From positions 18,339 to 82,338 of the forward strand of contig JBOEGT010000018.1 of NCBI GenBank assembly GCA_050633585.1: 64,000 nucleotides of DNA. Reading direction: 5' to 3'. The DNA comes from CALKZN01 sp050633585. GTDB taxonomy: Bacteria; Pseudomonadota; Gammaproteobacteria; Arenicellales; Arenicellaceae. Below are positions 55,340-63,976 of the stretch, piece after piece. Both the position numbers and the translations under genes were made by a program. The notes beneath the pieces are model-generated. The model saw only the letters and a program-made list of their open reading frames with translations. It was not told the DNA's origin and made no database searches. Position 1 is the stretch's first letter; the number at the start of each line of letters is the position of its first letter.

Positions 55340-56426
55340 TAAATCGCTCCTCACTAAAGTGAGACAAGTCCAGTGTCGTATTCTTACCTAATATCCATTG
55401 AGGCATAAGCTTGGCATGTATTGCCGAGAGAGTAATGCCACTATGGCAGGTAATAAAACTTGCGCCTCGCGCCTTTGGCGAGCGCTGATAAATAGGCAAA
55501 CCATCTGGCGACATAATGCGTAAAGCCGCCCACGTGCGAACTAACTTGACTTCACCTAAATGCGGGAACACATCTATCGCGTGTTGTGCTAGTGACGCAC
55601 TTGTCACAATGTCTTCATCATCATCCAAACCCACCTCGGCTTTAGAAGCTCCAATCTGTATACCTCCTTCGTTGACCTGCCGAATCGTTCCAGAAGGGTA
55701 ACGTAAAAAGTACGGTAGTTTCTCCGTGATCAATATTTGACCTTGTTGTGGCCTAATAGGGACTTTAAAACCTAGTTGATGTCCTAACGGCGCCGCGCCC
55801 AACCCTGCAGATAGCACTAAACTATCACCTTCAATCTTGTCTTGATTCTCCAAAACCACGGTGAAGTCGTAATCTTTTGCATGTATATCAACGGCTTTAA
55901 CACCGGTTTTGATTTCGCCACCCGCTTTACGAACCGCAATTGATAAAGCTCTCAATAAAAACAAGGGGTTCACATGTGCATCCATCGGTGAATAAATCCC
56001 ACCAAGCACTTTTTTCCCAATTTCAGGCACACGCTCTTTTAACTCTTTATGCGCTAAAAACTCAAAAGGATAATCACCATTCAAATCCTGACGAAGCGAC
56101 GTTAATGTATTCACACGGGCTTCAAGCTTTGCTTCGTCAGTAAAATAATCAACACCGCCATCGTTTTTATAGGCGACATTGACGCCACTCTCTTCAAACA
56201 ACTCTTTAGAAAACGCTTCCCAAAGTAGCCCTGACTGACGAGTCCACTTAGCATAGCGTGGTGCATTAGAACCTTTGCCTTGAATCCAAATAAGTCCAAA
56301 ATTACCTCTAGAAGCTCGAAAATCATCATCGGCACCATCTAAAACAATCACCTGCTTTCCGGACTTCAATAGCCCATAGGCGATTGACAGACCAACAACA
56401 CCTCCTCCGATAATGATCGTTGACAT
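55332..56426 (-). CDS. DadA-like FAD oxidoreductase, beta subunit
   Basis: 364 residues of the D-amino-acid oxidase (DAO) fold. IIIGGGVVGLSIAYGLLKSG binds FAD, and the C-terminal region RTWAALRIMSPDGLPIYQRS followed by FITCHSGITLSAIHAKL is the typical end. It is the catalytic subunit that oxidises the C-N bond of an amino acid or amine to an imine in the OoxB/HcnC/LhpB group. It begins 3 bp after the second permease gene, so uptake and oxidation are in one transcript. The substrate is unknown. Confidence 0.88.
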   Translation of the reverse strand: MSTIIIGGGVVGLSIAYGLLKSGKQVIVLDGADDDFRASRGNFGLIWIQGKGSNAPRYAKWTRQSGLLWEAFSKELFEESGVNVAYKNDGGVDYFTDEAKLEARVNTLTSLRQDLNGDYPFEFLAHKELKERVPEIGKKVLGGIYSPMDAHVNPLFLLRALSIAVRKAGGEIKTGVKAVDIHAKDYDFTVVLENQDKIEGDSLVLSAGLGAAPLGHQLGFKVPIRPQQGQILITEKLPYFLRYPSGTIRQVNEGGIQIGASKAEVGLDDDEDIVTSASLAQHAIDVFPHLGEVKLVRTWAALRIMSPDGLPIYQRSPKARGASFITCHSGITLSAIHAKLMPQWILGKNTTLDLSHFSEERFNV

Positions 56427-56428
56427 GC

Positions 56429-57223
56429 TTAACCTTTTCCAACAAACACTCTATCCAAGCCATAAAAGCGATCAAGAATCAGCATGACTAAGAATGTCAA
56501 AACTATCAAGACTGTTGAGACAGAGGCAATTAAGGGGTCAATCGTTTGTGTGATGTGGTGGTACATTTTAACTGGCAGAGTCTGAGTCGATGGCGAGGCC
56601 ACAAACACACTCATCGTTAATTCATCAAAACTGGTTATGAATGATAAAATCCACCCTCCAGCCACGCCCGGCAAAATCAAAGGAAGAGTCACACGGCGGA
56701 ACACCATAAACTTAGAAGCCCCAAGGGTTAACGCGGCTGATTCTGCATCAGTTGATAAGCCTGTCGCTGATGACAACGCTAGTCGCAAAGCATAAGGCGC
56801 AACCAAGATCACATGAGCGGCTACCAACCCGAAAAAAGATCCACCTAGGCCAATTTTTGAATAAAACTGTAAAAAAGCTACGCCCAAAACAAGGTGCGGA
56901 ATCATCAACGGCGACAAAAGGAATGCTGATATCGCGTCTCGCCCAGGAAACTTATGTCGAGCAATTGCTAACGCCGCCGGTACCGCAATAATCACAGCGA
57001 TAGTTGCTGACACAAGTGCCAACCATGTTGACACCCAAAAGGCATCGATAAAGTCTGGGTGGTCTAGAATGGCGCGAAACCATCGTAAAGACAAACCATC
57101 AGTAGGTAAGGATAAGTATCCTTTATCAGTAAAAGAAACTGCCACCACCATAGCAAGGGGCGCTATGATGAATAGTATAAACAGTGCATGGAAAATAAGT
57201 GCAGGAAGACTAAGACGTTTCAT
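56429..57223 (-). CDS. ABC transporter permease, PotC type
   Basis: 264 residues with six membrane helices. The BPD permease motif reads AALTLGASKFMVFRRVTLPLILPG (EAA loop, in pieces) at about residues 172-195. The N-terminus KRLSLPALIFHALFILFIIAP starts the first helix. It pairs with the PotB-type permease 9 bp upstream. PotC-type permeases move spermidine/putrescine or related polyamines, and in other operons 2-aminoethylphosphonate, mannopine or other ligands. The operon's dehydrogenase suggests an amino compound. Confidence 0.9.
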   Translation of the reverse strand: MKRLSLPALIFHALFILFIIAPLAMVVAVSFTDKGYLSLPTDGLSLRWFRAILDHPDFIDAFWVSTWLALVSATIAVIIAVPAALAIARHKFPGRDAISAFLLSPLMIPHLVLGVAFLQFYSKIGLGGSFFGLVAAHVILVAPYALRLALSSATGLSTDAESAALTLGASKFMVFRRVTLPLILPGVAGGWILSFITSFDELTMSVFVASPSTQTLPVKMYHHITQTIDPLIASVSTVLIVLTFLVMLILDRFYGLDRVFVGKG

Positions 57224-57232
57224 GAAACTCTC

Positions 57233-58099
57233 CTATTCAAAAATTTTAGCAAAACGTCGTTCTACAAACTTGTTATAGCTGACAATAATAAAGACATTTG
57301 ATACCAACAATAAAATGGCAATAGTTGCGCCAAGCGGCCAGTTCAGCGTGCTCAGATATTCATCATACGCAGCGGTCGCTACAACCTTCATTCGTCTACC
57401 GCCAATGATCGCGGGCGTTGCAAAAGCACTTGCTGTCAACGCAAACACAATTAAACTGCCTGACAGAATTCCAGGGATGGCTTGCGGAAGCGTAATACGC
57501 CACAACACTGTGGATTTAGATGCGCCTAAACTCAGGCCGGCATCTTCGGTTTGCGGATCAATTTTTTGCAACGCTGCCCACACTGAAATCACCATAAATG
57601 GCACTAACACATGCACCAACGCGATTGTCATTCCAGTAAATGTAAACATCAGACTCACTGGCTCATCACCAAAGCCTAATGCTTGTGAAATCATGGTTAA
57701 AATACCATTGCCCCCAAAAAACAGAGCCCATCCTAATGTTCTGACGACAACCGAAATCAATAGTGGCCCTAAAACTACCAATAGGAATATTGATCGCCAC
57801 TTTGGACTGAGCCTTGATAAAACATATGCCTCAGGCACACCAATCAGCACACAAATAACCGTGACTAAAAAGGCTAACCCAAATGTTCGTGTGAAAATTT
57901 TATGAAAATAACTATCACCTAATACTTCAGCATAGTTTGCGAGTGTCCAATCAGACTGAACCCCTGCATTGAAATCATATGAGTGCAAACTCAACAGAAA
58001 CGTCATCAACATTGGGGCACCCAAGAGCAATGCAAAAAATATGACCCCTGGAGCAGTCAAATAGTAAGGAGTATTATTCCTTTTCTGTAAACCCATCAT
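57233..58099 (-). CDS. ABC transporter permease, PotB type
   Basis: 288 residues with six membrane segments. Motifs include MLMTFLLSLHSYDFNAG, a periplasmic loop, and the cytoplasmic AGLSLGASKSTVLWRITLPQAIPG loop (EAA) near residues 195-218. Its ATG (58099) overlaps the ATPase stop (ATGA, 58096-58099), with a second possible ATG at 58096. Together with the PotC-type permease it forms the membrane channel of the importer. Confidence 0.9.
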   Translation of the reverse strand: MMGLQKRNNTPYYLTAPGVIFFALLLGAPMLMTFLLSLHSYDFNAGVQSDWTLANYAEVLGDSYFHKIFTRTFGLAFLVTVICVLIGVPEAYVLSRLSPKWRSIFLLVVLGPLLISVVVRTLGWALFFGGNGILTMISQALGFGDEPVSLMFTFTGMTIALVHVLVPFMVISVWAALQKIDPQTEDAGLSLGASKSTVLWRITLPQAIPGILSGSLIVFALTASAFATPAIIGGRRMKVVATAAYDEYLSTLNWPLGATIAILLLVSNVFIIVSYNKFVERRFAKIFE

Positions 58100-59139
58100 T
58101 CATCTCCTGAATACATCGCAATAGCATCATCAGCCCAATTAAGCCAAGCAATGTCTCCTTTTGCGTACCCCGCCTTGCCGGTATTCGGCTGAGTCACAAA
58201 CAATTCTCCCATGCTGCTAGACACTCTATATAACCAACTTGCTCCTAGAAAAATAGCCGCATCTATACGTATTTCTAGACCTGATATTTCATCCGACATA
58301 TCAAATTTCTCTGGACGAATCGACAAAGTGACATTCGCCCCTTTAATGTGATCAAGAGTATTAATATCGATATATTTATTACCTACTAATACCTCATTAT
58401 CACTGGTGACTTTTCCTGTCAGTAAATTTGTTTTACCCACGAAATCAGAAACAAAGGTGTTTGTAGGCCGTTCATATAAATCTAACGGCGCCGCAATTTG
58501 CGAAACATCCCCCTGTTTCATGACAACGATTCTATCGCTCATTGACAGTGCTTCCTCTTGGTCATGCGTCACCAGAATGGTTGTGACACCAATATCTTGT
58601 TGAAGAAGCCTCAATTCAATACGCATTTCTTCACGCAATTTAGCATCCAAGTTTGACAGAGGCTCATCAAGTAACAACACTGGAGGCTCAATCACCAAAG
58701 CACGTGCTAATGCCACTCGTTGTCGCTGGCCTCCCGACATATCTTTCGGGTATCGGTCCACGAATTGACCCAACTTCACCTGCTCTAATGCTTTTTGTGC
58801 ACGTTCAAGTCTTTCATTTTTTTCCACGCCCCTCATTTCAAGCCCGAAAGCAACGTTGTCAGTTGCCGTCATATGGGGAAATAGCGCATAGCTTTGAAAG
58901 ACAATACCTAAGCCGCGTTTATTTGGCGCAGTTTGCGTAATGTCTTGCCCATCTAATAGAATTTTCCCCGATGTAGGCGGCAAGAGACCGGCAATCATTT
59001 GTAGCGTCGTGGTTTTGCCACAGCCTGATGGCCCTAATAATGAAATGAACTCGCCGCGCTCAACGCTTAAGCTCATATCACGGACGGCGACAAAGCCACT
59101 GAAGTTTTTATTTAAAGATTCGAGAGTAAGAAAAGACAT
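58096..59139 (-). CDS. ABC transporter ATP-binding protein, PotA type
   Basis: 347 residues. Walker A GPSGCGKTT, the Q-loop QSYALFPH, the signature MSGGQRQRVALARA, Walker B VLLLDEPLSNLDAKLRE and the H-loop TILVTHDQEEALS are all intact. The C-terminal 100 residues form a TOBE domain (RPEKFDMSDEIS region). It powers the importer with the two permeases and the binding protein. It starts 79 bp after the binding-protein gene, where a small hairpin may tune expression. Confidence 0.94.
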   Translation of the reverse strand: MSFLTLESLNKNFSGFVAVRDMSLSVERGEFISLLGPSGCGKTTTLQMIAGLLPPTSGKILLDGQDITQTAPNKRGLGIVFQSYALFPHMTATDNVAFGLEMRGVEKNERLERAQKALEQVKLGQFVDRYPKDMSGGQRQRVALARALVIEPPVLLLDEPLSNLDAKLREEMRIELRLLQQDIGVTTILVTHDQEEALSMSDRIVVMKQGDVSQIAAPLDLYERPTNTFVSDFVGKTNLLTGKVTSDNEVLVGNKYIDINTLDHIKGANVTLSIRPEKFDMSDEISGLEIRIDAAIFLGASWLYRVSSSMGELFVTQPNTGKAGYAKGDIAWLNWADDAIAMYSGDE

Positions 59140-59218
59140 AAGTATTTACGATAAGAATAAAAAAAGTGGCGCGCTCGCTCTGATGTCAGAGTTTTTGCGC
59201 GCCTTAAAAAGCAGAGAA

Positions 59219-60247
59219 TTAACGTTCGATACGGCGAGTCCACTGCTTAGTCCAATCTCCTCGTGCTTTATTGACAATCGTGTAGTCAATTGTGACTAGT
59301 TTATCAACACGGTTTGGACCGACGGGTAATGCACCAACTTGCGCCTCTGTAAGCTCAGTTTTACGATTGACTGGGCCCCAGCCTTTTTTCACAGCAAAAT
59401 GTTGCTGCATTTCAGGTGACACAATAAATTTTAAAAAGTCTTGAGCCAATTCAGGCACATCAGAGTTTACAACTGGGCACGCTCCAATAAGCAGATTGAC
59501 AGCGCCTTCTTTCGGATAGGCAAACTCACCCGGAAAACCTGTATCCGCCAATGACTTGAGACGACCACTTCCCCAAACCGACATGGCAATTTCACCATTT
59601 TGAAACAGTTCAGACATTTTTCCTGAAGAAGGTTCATAAACAAGCACATTGCTATCAATTTTGGATTCAAACAATTTAAATCCTGGCTCAATGTTTGACT
59701 CACCGCCACCACTAATTTTCGCCGCCATGATCAATGCATGCAGACCATAACCGTTTGTTATCGGCGGAACAGCAACCATTCCTTTGTATTTCGGATCAGC
59801 TAAATCAGACCACGATGTAGGAGCATCCCAACCTTTTTTGGCAAAAAGCTCTTTATTGTATGCCAAGCCAGTTGCCACAATGCCTACGCCTATGGCTTTA
59901 TTTTCAGGCATTCTTGCCGCATCATATAAATCAGTAAACGTTGCATCATCAACTTTTTCACAATAACCAAAGTTAATGGCTTGAGTCATTGGACCATCAT
60001 CTACGAAAGCAATATCAATCTCTTGATTTCCTTCTTGAGCACGTAGCTTGGCTAATGTATCTGTTGAATTCCCGGAGACATACACTACTTTAGCACCCGT
60101 TTTTTTCTCCCACTCAGGAATCACAACCTCTTTAAATAAAGCCTCTGTTGAGCCACCATATGCCGCAAGGTATAGTGTTTTTTCTTCAGCGTGCGATATC
60201 GACGATGCGACAGCCAATGCGCTAGCGATGATAAGTGGTTTGTACAT
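59219..60247 (-). CDS. Periplasmic substrate-binding protein, PotD/ABC type 1
   Basis: 342 residues from the ATG at 60247 with GAGGA eight bases upstream; a TTG at 60253 is possible. The signal peptide ends in SISHAEE. The fold is like spermidine/putrescine-binding proteins: LYLAAYGGSTEALFKEVVIP, KVVYVSGNSTDTLAKLRAQ, then IDIAFVDDGP and later YEPSSGKMSELFQNGEIAM. It is first in the operon and divergent from the LysR gene, the usual place for the most abundant protein. The ligand could be a polyamine or an amino acid derivative. Confidence 0.9.
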   Translation of the reverse strand: MYKPLIIASALAVASSISHAEEKTLYLAAYGGSTEALFKEVVIPEWEKKTGAKVVYVSGNSTDTLAKLRAQEGNQEIDIAFVDDGPMTQAINFGYCEKVDDATFTDLYDAARMPENKAIGVGIVATGLAYNKELFAKKGWDAPTSWSDLADPKYKGMVAVPPITNGYGLHALIMAAKISGGGESNIEPGFKLFESKIDSNVLVYEPSSGKMSELFQNGEIAMSVWGSGRLKSLADTGFPGEFAYPKEGAVNLLIGACPVVNSDVPELAQDFLKFIVSPEMQQHFAVKKGWGPVNRKTELTEAQVGALPVGPNRVDKLVTIDYTIVNKARGDWTKQWTRRIER

Positions 60248-60338
60248 TTTCAATTTCCTCTTAATATTGTTGTATTTCGAGTTAGTTTACAGAACTGAAA
60301 ACATATTTCTAATTCTGATTTTATGCAATATCATGTCT

Positions 60339-60362
60339 AAATGTTATGATACTGTAACATTT
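60339..60362. promoter_or_regulatory. LysR-type operator candidate
   Basis: AAATGTTA and TAACATTT form a perfect inverted repeat with an 8-bp spacer between the LysR gene (start 60384) and the binding-protein gene (start 60247). It contains the T-N11-A pattern bound by LysR regulators. Confidence 0.65.
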
Positions 60363-60383
60363 CAGATTTAAAGACGTATTCAC

Positions 60384-61310
60384 ATGAAATTAAACCACCG
60401 CCAACTCGAAGCCTTTAGAGCATTAATTGAAACTGGAAGCGTGACAGAAGCATCTAAACGAATGTTTATCACACAACCAGCGGTAAGCCGTTTAATTGCT
60501 GATCTTGAACATGTCGTTGGGTACTCTTTATTCCTAAGAGAAAAGAAAAGGCTATTCCCGACACCTGAGGCATTGGCCTTATTTGATGAGGTGGATCGAT
60601 CTTTTATTGGATTAAATACGATCTTTGAAGCCGCCAAAGAAATTGGCACTTTTAGACGAGGAGTTCTACGCTTGGTTAGCCTTCCAGCGATGGCTATGCC
60701 TCTTGCTTTTTTACCTCGAATGATCACTCAATTTTGCCAAGACAAACCTGAAATATCGGTCAGTTTACAAACACATAGCTCTCAACGCGTTTTACAAAGC
60801 ATCGCGTCCCAGCAATTTGATATTGGCTTTGCAGAAATCAACTCGGACCACCCAGGTGTTTCAACTGAACCGTTATACGATGCTCCTATGGTTGCCATTC
60901 TTCCTAAAGGACATTCTCTACTCAGTAAATCAACGTTGACTCCTGAAGATTTTTCTGGAGAAAACTTTGTTTCACTCGGCTCAGAATACATGACTCGAAA
61001 ACGTATTGATGCGGTTTTTTTAGCCAACAATATCACCCGTAAAATGCAAGTTGAAACTCAGCTCTCAATGGCTGTGGGTAATATGGTCGCATGTGGCGCT
61101 GGGGTATCCATCATTGATAAAGTCACGGCCCATAGCCTACACGCCCTTGGACTCGTTGAAATTCGCCCTTTTCTCCCTGAAATAAACTACTGTTTTCAAG
61201 TGCTGACCCCCGCCCATAAGCCACTTTCTAGACTAGGGATTGCTTTTCTGGATATCGTGCATCAGCACCTTGAAAAATTAGATGACCATGGCAGCTTTGA
61301 GACCACATAG
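60384..61310 (+). CDS. LysR-family transcriptional regulator
   Basis: 308 residues. The N-terminal winged helix (LNHRQLEAFRALIETGSVTE, then MFITQPAVSRLIADLEHVVG) is standard; the C-terminal 210 residues form the ligand-binding domain. It is divergent from the transporter/dehydrogenase operon and should activate it in response to the substrate. It shares a short intergenic region with a clear inverted repeat. The gene converges with the TAXI gene across a hairpin. Confidence 0.92.
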   Translation: MKLNHRQLEAFRALIETGSVTEASKRMFITQPAVSRLIADLEHVVGYSLFLREKKRLFPTPEALALFDEVDRSFIGLNTIFEAAKEIGTFRRGVLRLVSLPAMAMPLAFLPRMITQFCQDKPEISVSLQTHSSQRVLQSIASQQFDIGFAEINSDHPGVSTEPLYDAPMVAILPKGHSLLSKSTLTPEDFSGENFVSLGSEYMTRKRIDAVFLANNITRKMQVETQLSMAVGNMVACGAGVSIIDKVTAHSLHALGLVEIRPFLPEINYCFQVLTPAHKPLSRLGIAFLDIVHQHLEKLDDHGSFETT

Positions 61311-61334
61311 AAAACCTCAACACTCTAAACTATA

Positions 61335-61373
61335 GAAGAAGCCTATCTACCCTGATGTAGTAGGCTATTCTTC
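61335..61373. terminator. Hairpin between convergent LysR and TAXI genes
   Basis: The arms GAAGAAGCCTATCTAC and GTAGTAGGCTATTCTTC pair with small bulges around CCTGAT. It can serve both genes, which end at 61310 and 61389. Confidence 0.7.
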
Positions 61374-61388
61374 CGAGTCAGTTAATAT

Positions 61389-62444
61389 TTAACCTGAACA
61401 CTCTATTGGATAACGTTTATATTTTTCCGACGATCTGGGAACCGTAAATTGACACATCCGGCGATAGTATTTCTCCGCTCCTGGGTGCAATGGCACACCA
61501 AGCCCCTCCAAACCATTCAACGATGAATCTAACGTAATCACTTCACCTTTTGAGTGAGCACTCACCAAGGTGTCTCTACCGTAATCTCGCCATATTGCCC
61601 GTACTATTTTATATACCAACGGAGAAGGCTTATCCGCCTTTGTAAATAACAATGCACTAACGGCTAATGTATTAACGTCCTCATTCAAACCTTCATAGAC
61701 TCCCGATTTAATTGTGGAAGAAATATAATATGGCACGACTTTATTCGCTCTTTTTACCTCGTCTTCTGAAAACGAATACAGCGTTATCGCTAGTTCCTTA
61801 CTGAGTTTAGAAATACTTGAAACAGGCGTTCCAGCGGCATAAAAGAAGGCGTCAATTTTTCCTTTCTTCATTAACTGAATACTTTCCTTACTACTGACCG
61901 TAAATGCCTTATATGCTTCACGTGTAATACCAAATTCTGTCAAAATTGCTTCAACCGCTATTTGTGTTCCTGAACTAGGCTTATCAATCCCTACGCGCAA
62001 GCCTTTCAAATCATTTAATGATGTTAATTCAACGCCTGGTGCCAATACTAAATGTAAATCTTCTGGATATAAATTAGCCAGCACTCTTAACTCTTCTTTT
62101 GGCTGTCCTTCGAATTTATTCAATCCTTTATAAGCAAAATATAAGATTGCCGCACTACCAATGCCAAGATCTAAAGCGCCTCCATCCACATCCGTGACGT
62201 TTTGTACTGAGCCTCCTGTTGATAATGCTTCAGATGATACGCCATTAATGCCACACCCTCCTAAAAAACTACAATTCGTCGGCGCTTGGTCTTTAGAAAT
62301 CAACTTAGCAATCGCAGTGCCGACGGGGTAATAAGTTCCTCCTGTTCCGCCCGTCCCAATCTTTAAACTCAACTCTTGTGCATGTACAACTTGCACTGAA
62401 AAGGCCACGAAAATTGCCATTGTAAAACGTAGTAATATATTCAC
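61389..62444 (-). CDS. TAXI-family TRAP transporter solute-binding protein
   Basis: 351 residues from a GTG at 62444 with AGGAG six bases upstream; a TTG at 62450 would touch that site. The signal peptide ends near VVHAQE. KIGTGGTGGTYYPVGTAIAKL is the family's hallmark, followed by LDLGIGSAAILYFAYKG and GLRVGIDKPSSGTQIAVEAIL. TAXI proteins bind glutamate-like or other carboxylates for a TRAP (DctQM-fused) permease. No such permease gene is next to it, so it is either an orphan or its partner lies elsewhere. Two cysteine pairs (NCSFLGGCG, MCQF...IECSG) may form disulfides. Confidence 0.9.
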   Translation of the reverse strand: MNILLRFTMAIFVAFSVQVVHAQELSLKIGTGGTGGTYYPVGTAIAKLISKDQAPTNCSFLGGCGINGVSSEALSTGGSVQNVTDVDGGALDLGIGSAAILYFAYKGLNKFEGQPKEELRVLANLYPEDLHLVLAPGVELTSLNDLKGLRVGIDKPSSGTQIAVEAILTEFGITREAYKAFTVSSKESIQLMKKGKIDAFFYAAGTPVSSISKLSKELAITLYSFSEDEVKRANKVVPYYISSTIKSGVYEGLNEDVNTLAVSALLFTKADKPSPLVYKIVRAIWRDYGRDTLVSAHSKGEVITLDSSLNGLEGLGVPLHPGAEKYYRRMCQFTVPRSSEKYKRYPIECSG

Positions 62445-63008
62445 TTTCAACTCCTAAAGATTTTTTAACACCAAACACAAGAGCAGTTTTTCTATGAATA
62501 TCTGAAGAAATATCTACAAGCCTTCACACAAGTTAATCATTTAAATGTTCAAGATTAATACCAAAGCACTGACAAAAAACTTACTCGCTTTAATGAATTT
62601 CTACGCTATAACGTAGTTTCATTAAAATTATGTTATACAAAAAAGTAATAGCTGGATAATCAGTATTTAGGTGTTATTCATAAATAAATATTATGATGCT
62701 TAAAAGTAGTCATTTTTCCATTCCAAGATACCTTAAAGGCATCTATTTTCATTAAAAAAATTATCCGTTTTCTAATGAAAAATTTAGCTCCAATTGCTTA
62801 ATAATTCCACCAGCGAATTTTGATATACGTTAAATCACTCTAGCGCAAAGTCATTCTTACACCATTTCACTCGGAAACTCACTTAGCTCTTTAGTGACGT
62901 TTATTCTTTGCTAAGCTCCTATTTTTCCGTTAATTATTTTTTCTCCATTGCACTTAATACAAGTGATATGATATATCGTATCATTAATGAATTTAATCTG
63001 ATTACATC
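62445..63008. other. 564-bp AT-rich intergenic region
   Basis: No gene is supported here. It holds the TAXI promoter on the minus side and the DksA2-like promoter on the plus side. The near-palindrome at 62964-62983 is described separately. The middle is strongly AT-rich with several short A/T runs and no obvious repeat. Confidence 0.5.
62964..62983. promoter_or_regulatory. Zur-like near-palindrome before the DksA2-like gene
   Basis: TGATATGATATATCGTATCA is an inverted repeat with one mismatched pair, 25 bp before the ATG at 63009. Its inner 18 bases agree at 13 positions with GTTATGTTATAACATAAC, the Zur-type site as I recall it. A zinc regulator is therefore plausible. Confidence 0.45.
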
Positions 63009-63443
63009 ATGGATTTACCAGAAATAAACACACCCAAACTCACTGAAGAACAAATTAAAAATAGCCCGAAATCAGACTATATGAACGATGAACAACTGGC
63101 CTTTTTTAAAGATAAATTATTAGCGCTTTACGAAGCAACCAACTTACGAATTCAAGAAGCGAAAGATCGCATGTCCAAACCGTTAGATGGTTTGAGTGAC
63201 CCTAGTGATAGGGCATCTTGGGAAGAACAATCCAGCATTGCCTTTAGAATAGCCGATCGGGAAAAAAACTTAGTCCCCAAAATTCAACAGTCGCTAGAAC
63301 GTATTCGCTTAGGGACTTATGGATATTGTTTAGAGTCAGATGAGCCCATAGGCATTCCCCGGCTCTTAGCGCGGCCAACTGCTGAATATTGCGCTGATGT
63401 CAAAGAGATCCAAGAACTGAAAGAGACCCGTCACAGAAACTAA
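63009..63443 (+). CDS. DksA/TraR-family protein with half-lost zinc site (DksA2-like)
   Basis: 144 residues. The coiled-coil region carries the tip motif SDPSDRAS with Asp64, Asp67 and Ala69, as needed for action on RNA polymerase together with ppGpp. The zinc finger has only one cysteine of each pair: Cys107-x2-Ser110 and Cys128-x2-Val131. This is the pattern of Pseudomonas DksA2, which folds without zinc and replaces DksA during zinc starvation. A Zur-like palindrome upstream fits that role. The N-terminal 25 residues are variable. A stop follows 9 bp before the next small gene. Confidence 0.88.
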   Translation: MDLPEINTPKLTEEQIKNSPKSDYMNDEQLAFFKDKLLALYEATNLRIQEAKDRMSKPLDGLSDPSDRASWEEQSSIAFRIADREKNLVPKIQQSLERIRLGTYGYCLESDEPIGIPRLLARPTAEYCADVKEIQELKETRHRN

Positions 63444-63452
63444 CCATAACTT

Positions 63453-63665
63453 ATGAATATTCCTCAAACTTACGAAGAATGGCACCATTGTATAACCGTC
63501 ATTTGCAAAGAAGAACTGACACTTCCTTATATTAATACGCGAATTAAAAGCTTAAATTCACCAAACAACCATATGACACAACAGTTTGTTAAGCTTTATG
63601 GGGAACATCAACGTCTTAAATCGATAGAGTGGTTTGAACAAGCCAAAAATACGTTGAAACAATAA
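63453..63665 (+). CDS. Small hypothetical protein
   Basis: 70 residues. Predicted mostly helical, with a Trp/His-rich start (YEEWHHCITVICKEE) and two cysteines seven residues apart (HCITVIC). No family is recognised. It starts 9 bp after the DksA2-like gene, so it is probably co-transcribed and may respond to the same signal. A real gene is likely from its spacing, though no ribosome site of strength is seen. Confidence 0.55.
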   Translation: MNIPQTYEEWHHCITVICKEELTLPYINTRIKSLNSPNNHMTQQFVKLYGEHQRLKSIEWFEQAKNTLKQ

Positions 63666-63705
63666 ACTGTCATAATGGCTAATAACAGTTATTGATTCAC
63701 TAAAC

Positions 63706-63828
63706 ATGCGAAACATAGACATCGTCATTGTAGGAGCAGGCTCAGCTGATATTGGCATGTTGGTTGAAATCACACACTTAACCGTATTGCGATATGCATT
63801 GATTAAACATTACCAATCTCCGCCCTGA
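63706..63828 (+). pseudogene. Remnant of an FAD/NAD(P) oxidoreductase gene
   Basis: A 40-residue frame begins MRNIDIVIVGAGSADIGML, the start of a pyridine-nucleotide-disulfide oxidoreductase (VIVGAGSAGLxAL), but the Gly after Ala is Asp and the frame leaves the family after about 20 residues and soon stops. It is most simply an eroded 5' fragment. The next 150 bp to 63976 show nothing else. Confidence 0.5.
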
Positions 63829-63976
63829 AGCTAACCAAGATTCTTTAATATTCAATTAGCTGAACTGAGCTTTTCCATCTCAAAATTCATCACTGGGTCA
63901 ATGTAAGGCGTGAAGTGATGCACACACTATCGCCACATTATTCAGCTTGTATATTTGGATAAGTTTACTAAGGGAA

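Noticed and set aside
53662..56426. HcnABC hydrogen cyanide synthase
   Set aside because: The subunit layout is shared, but an importer, RidA and LysR in the same unit point to catabolism. Not fully excluded.
57315..57905. Open frame of 196 codons on the plus strand
   Set aside because: It lies wholly opposite the PotB-type permease gene, has low-complexity composition and no family pattern; it is the antisense shadow of a well-supported gene.
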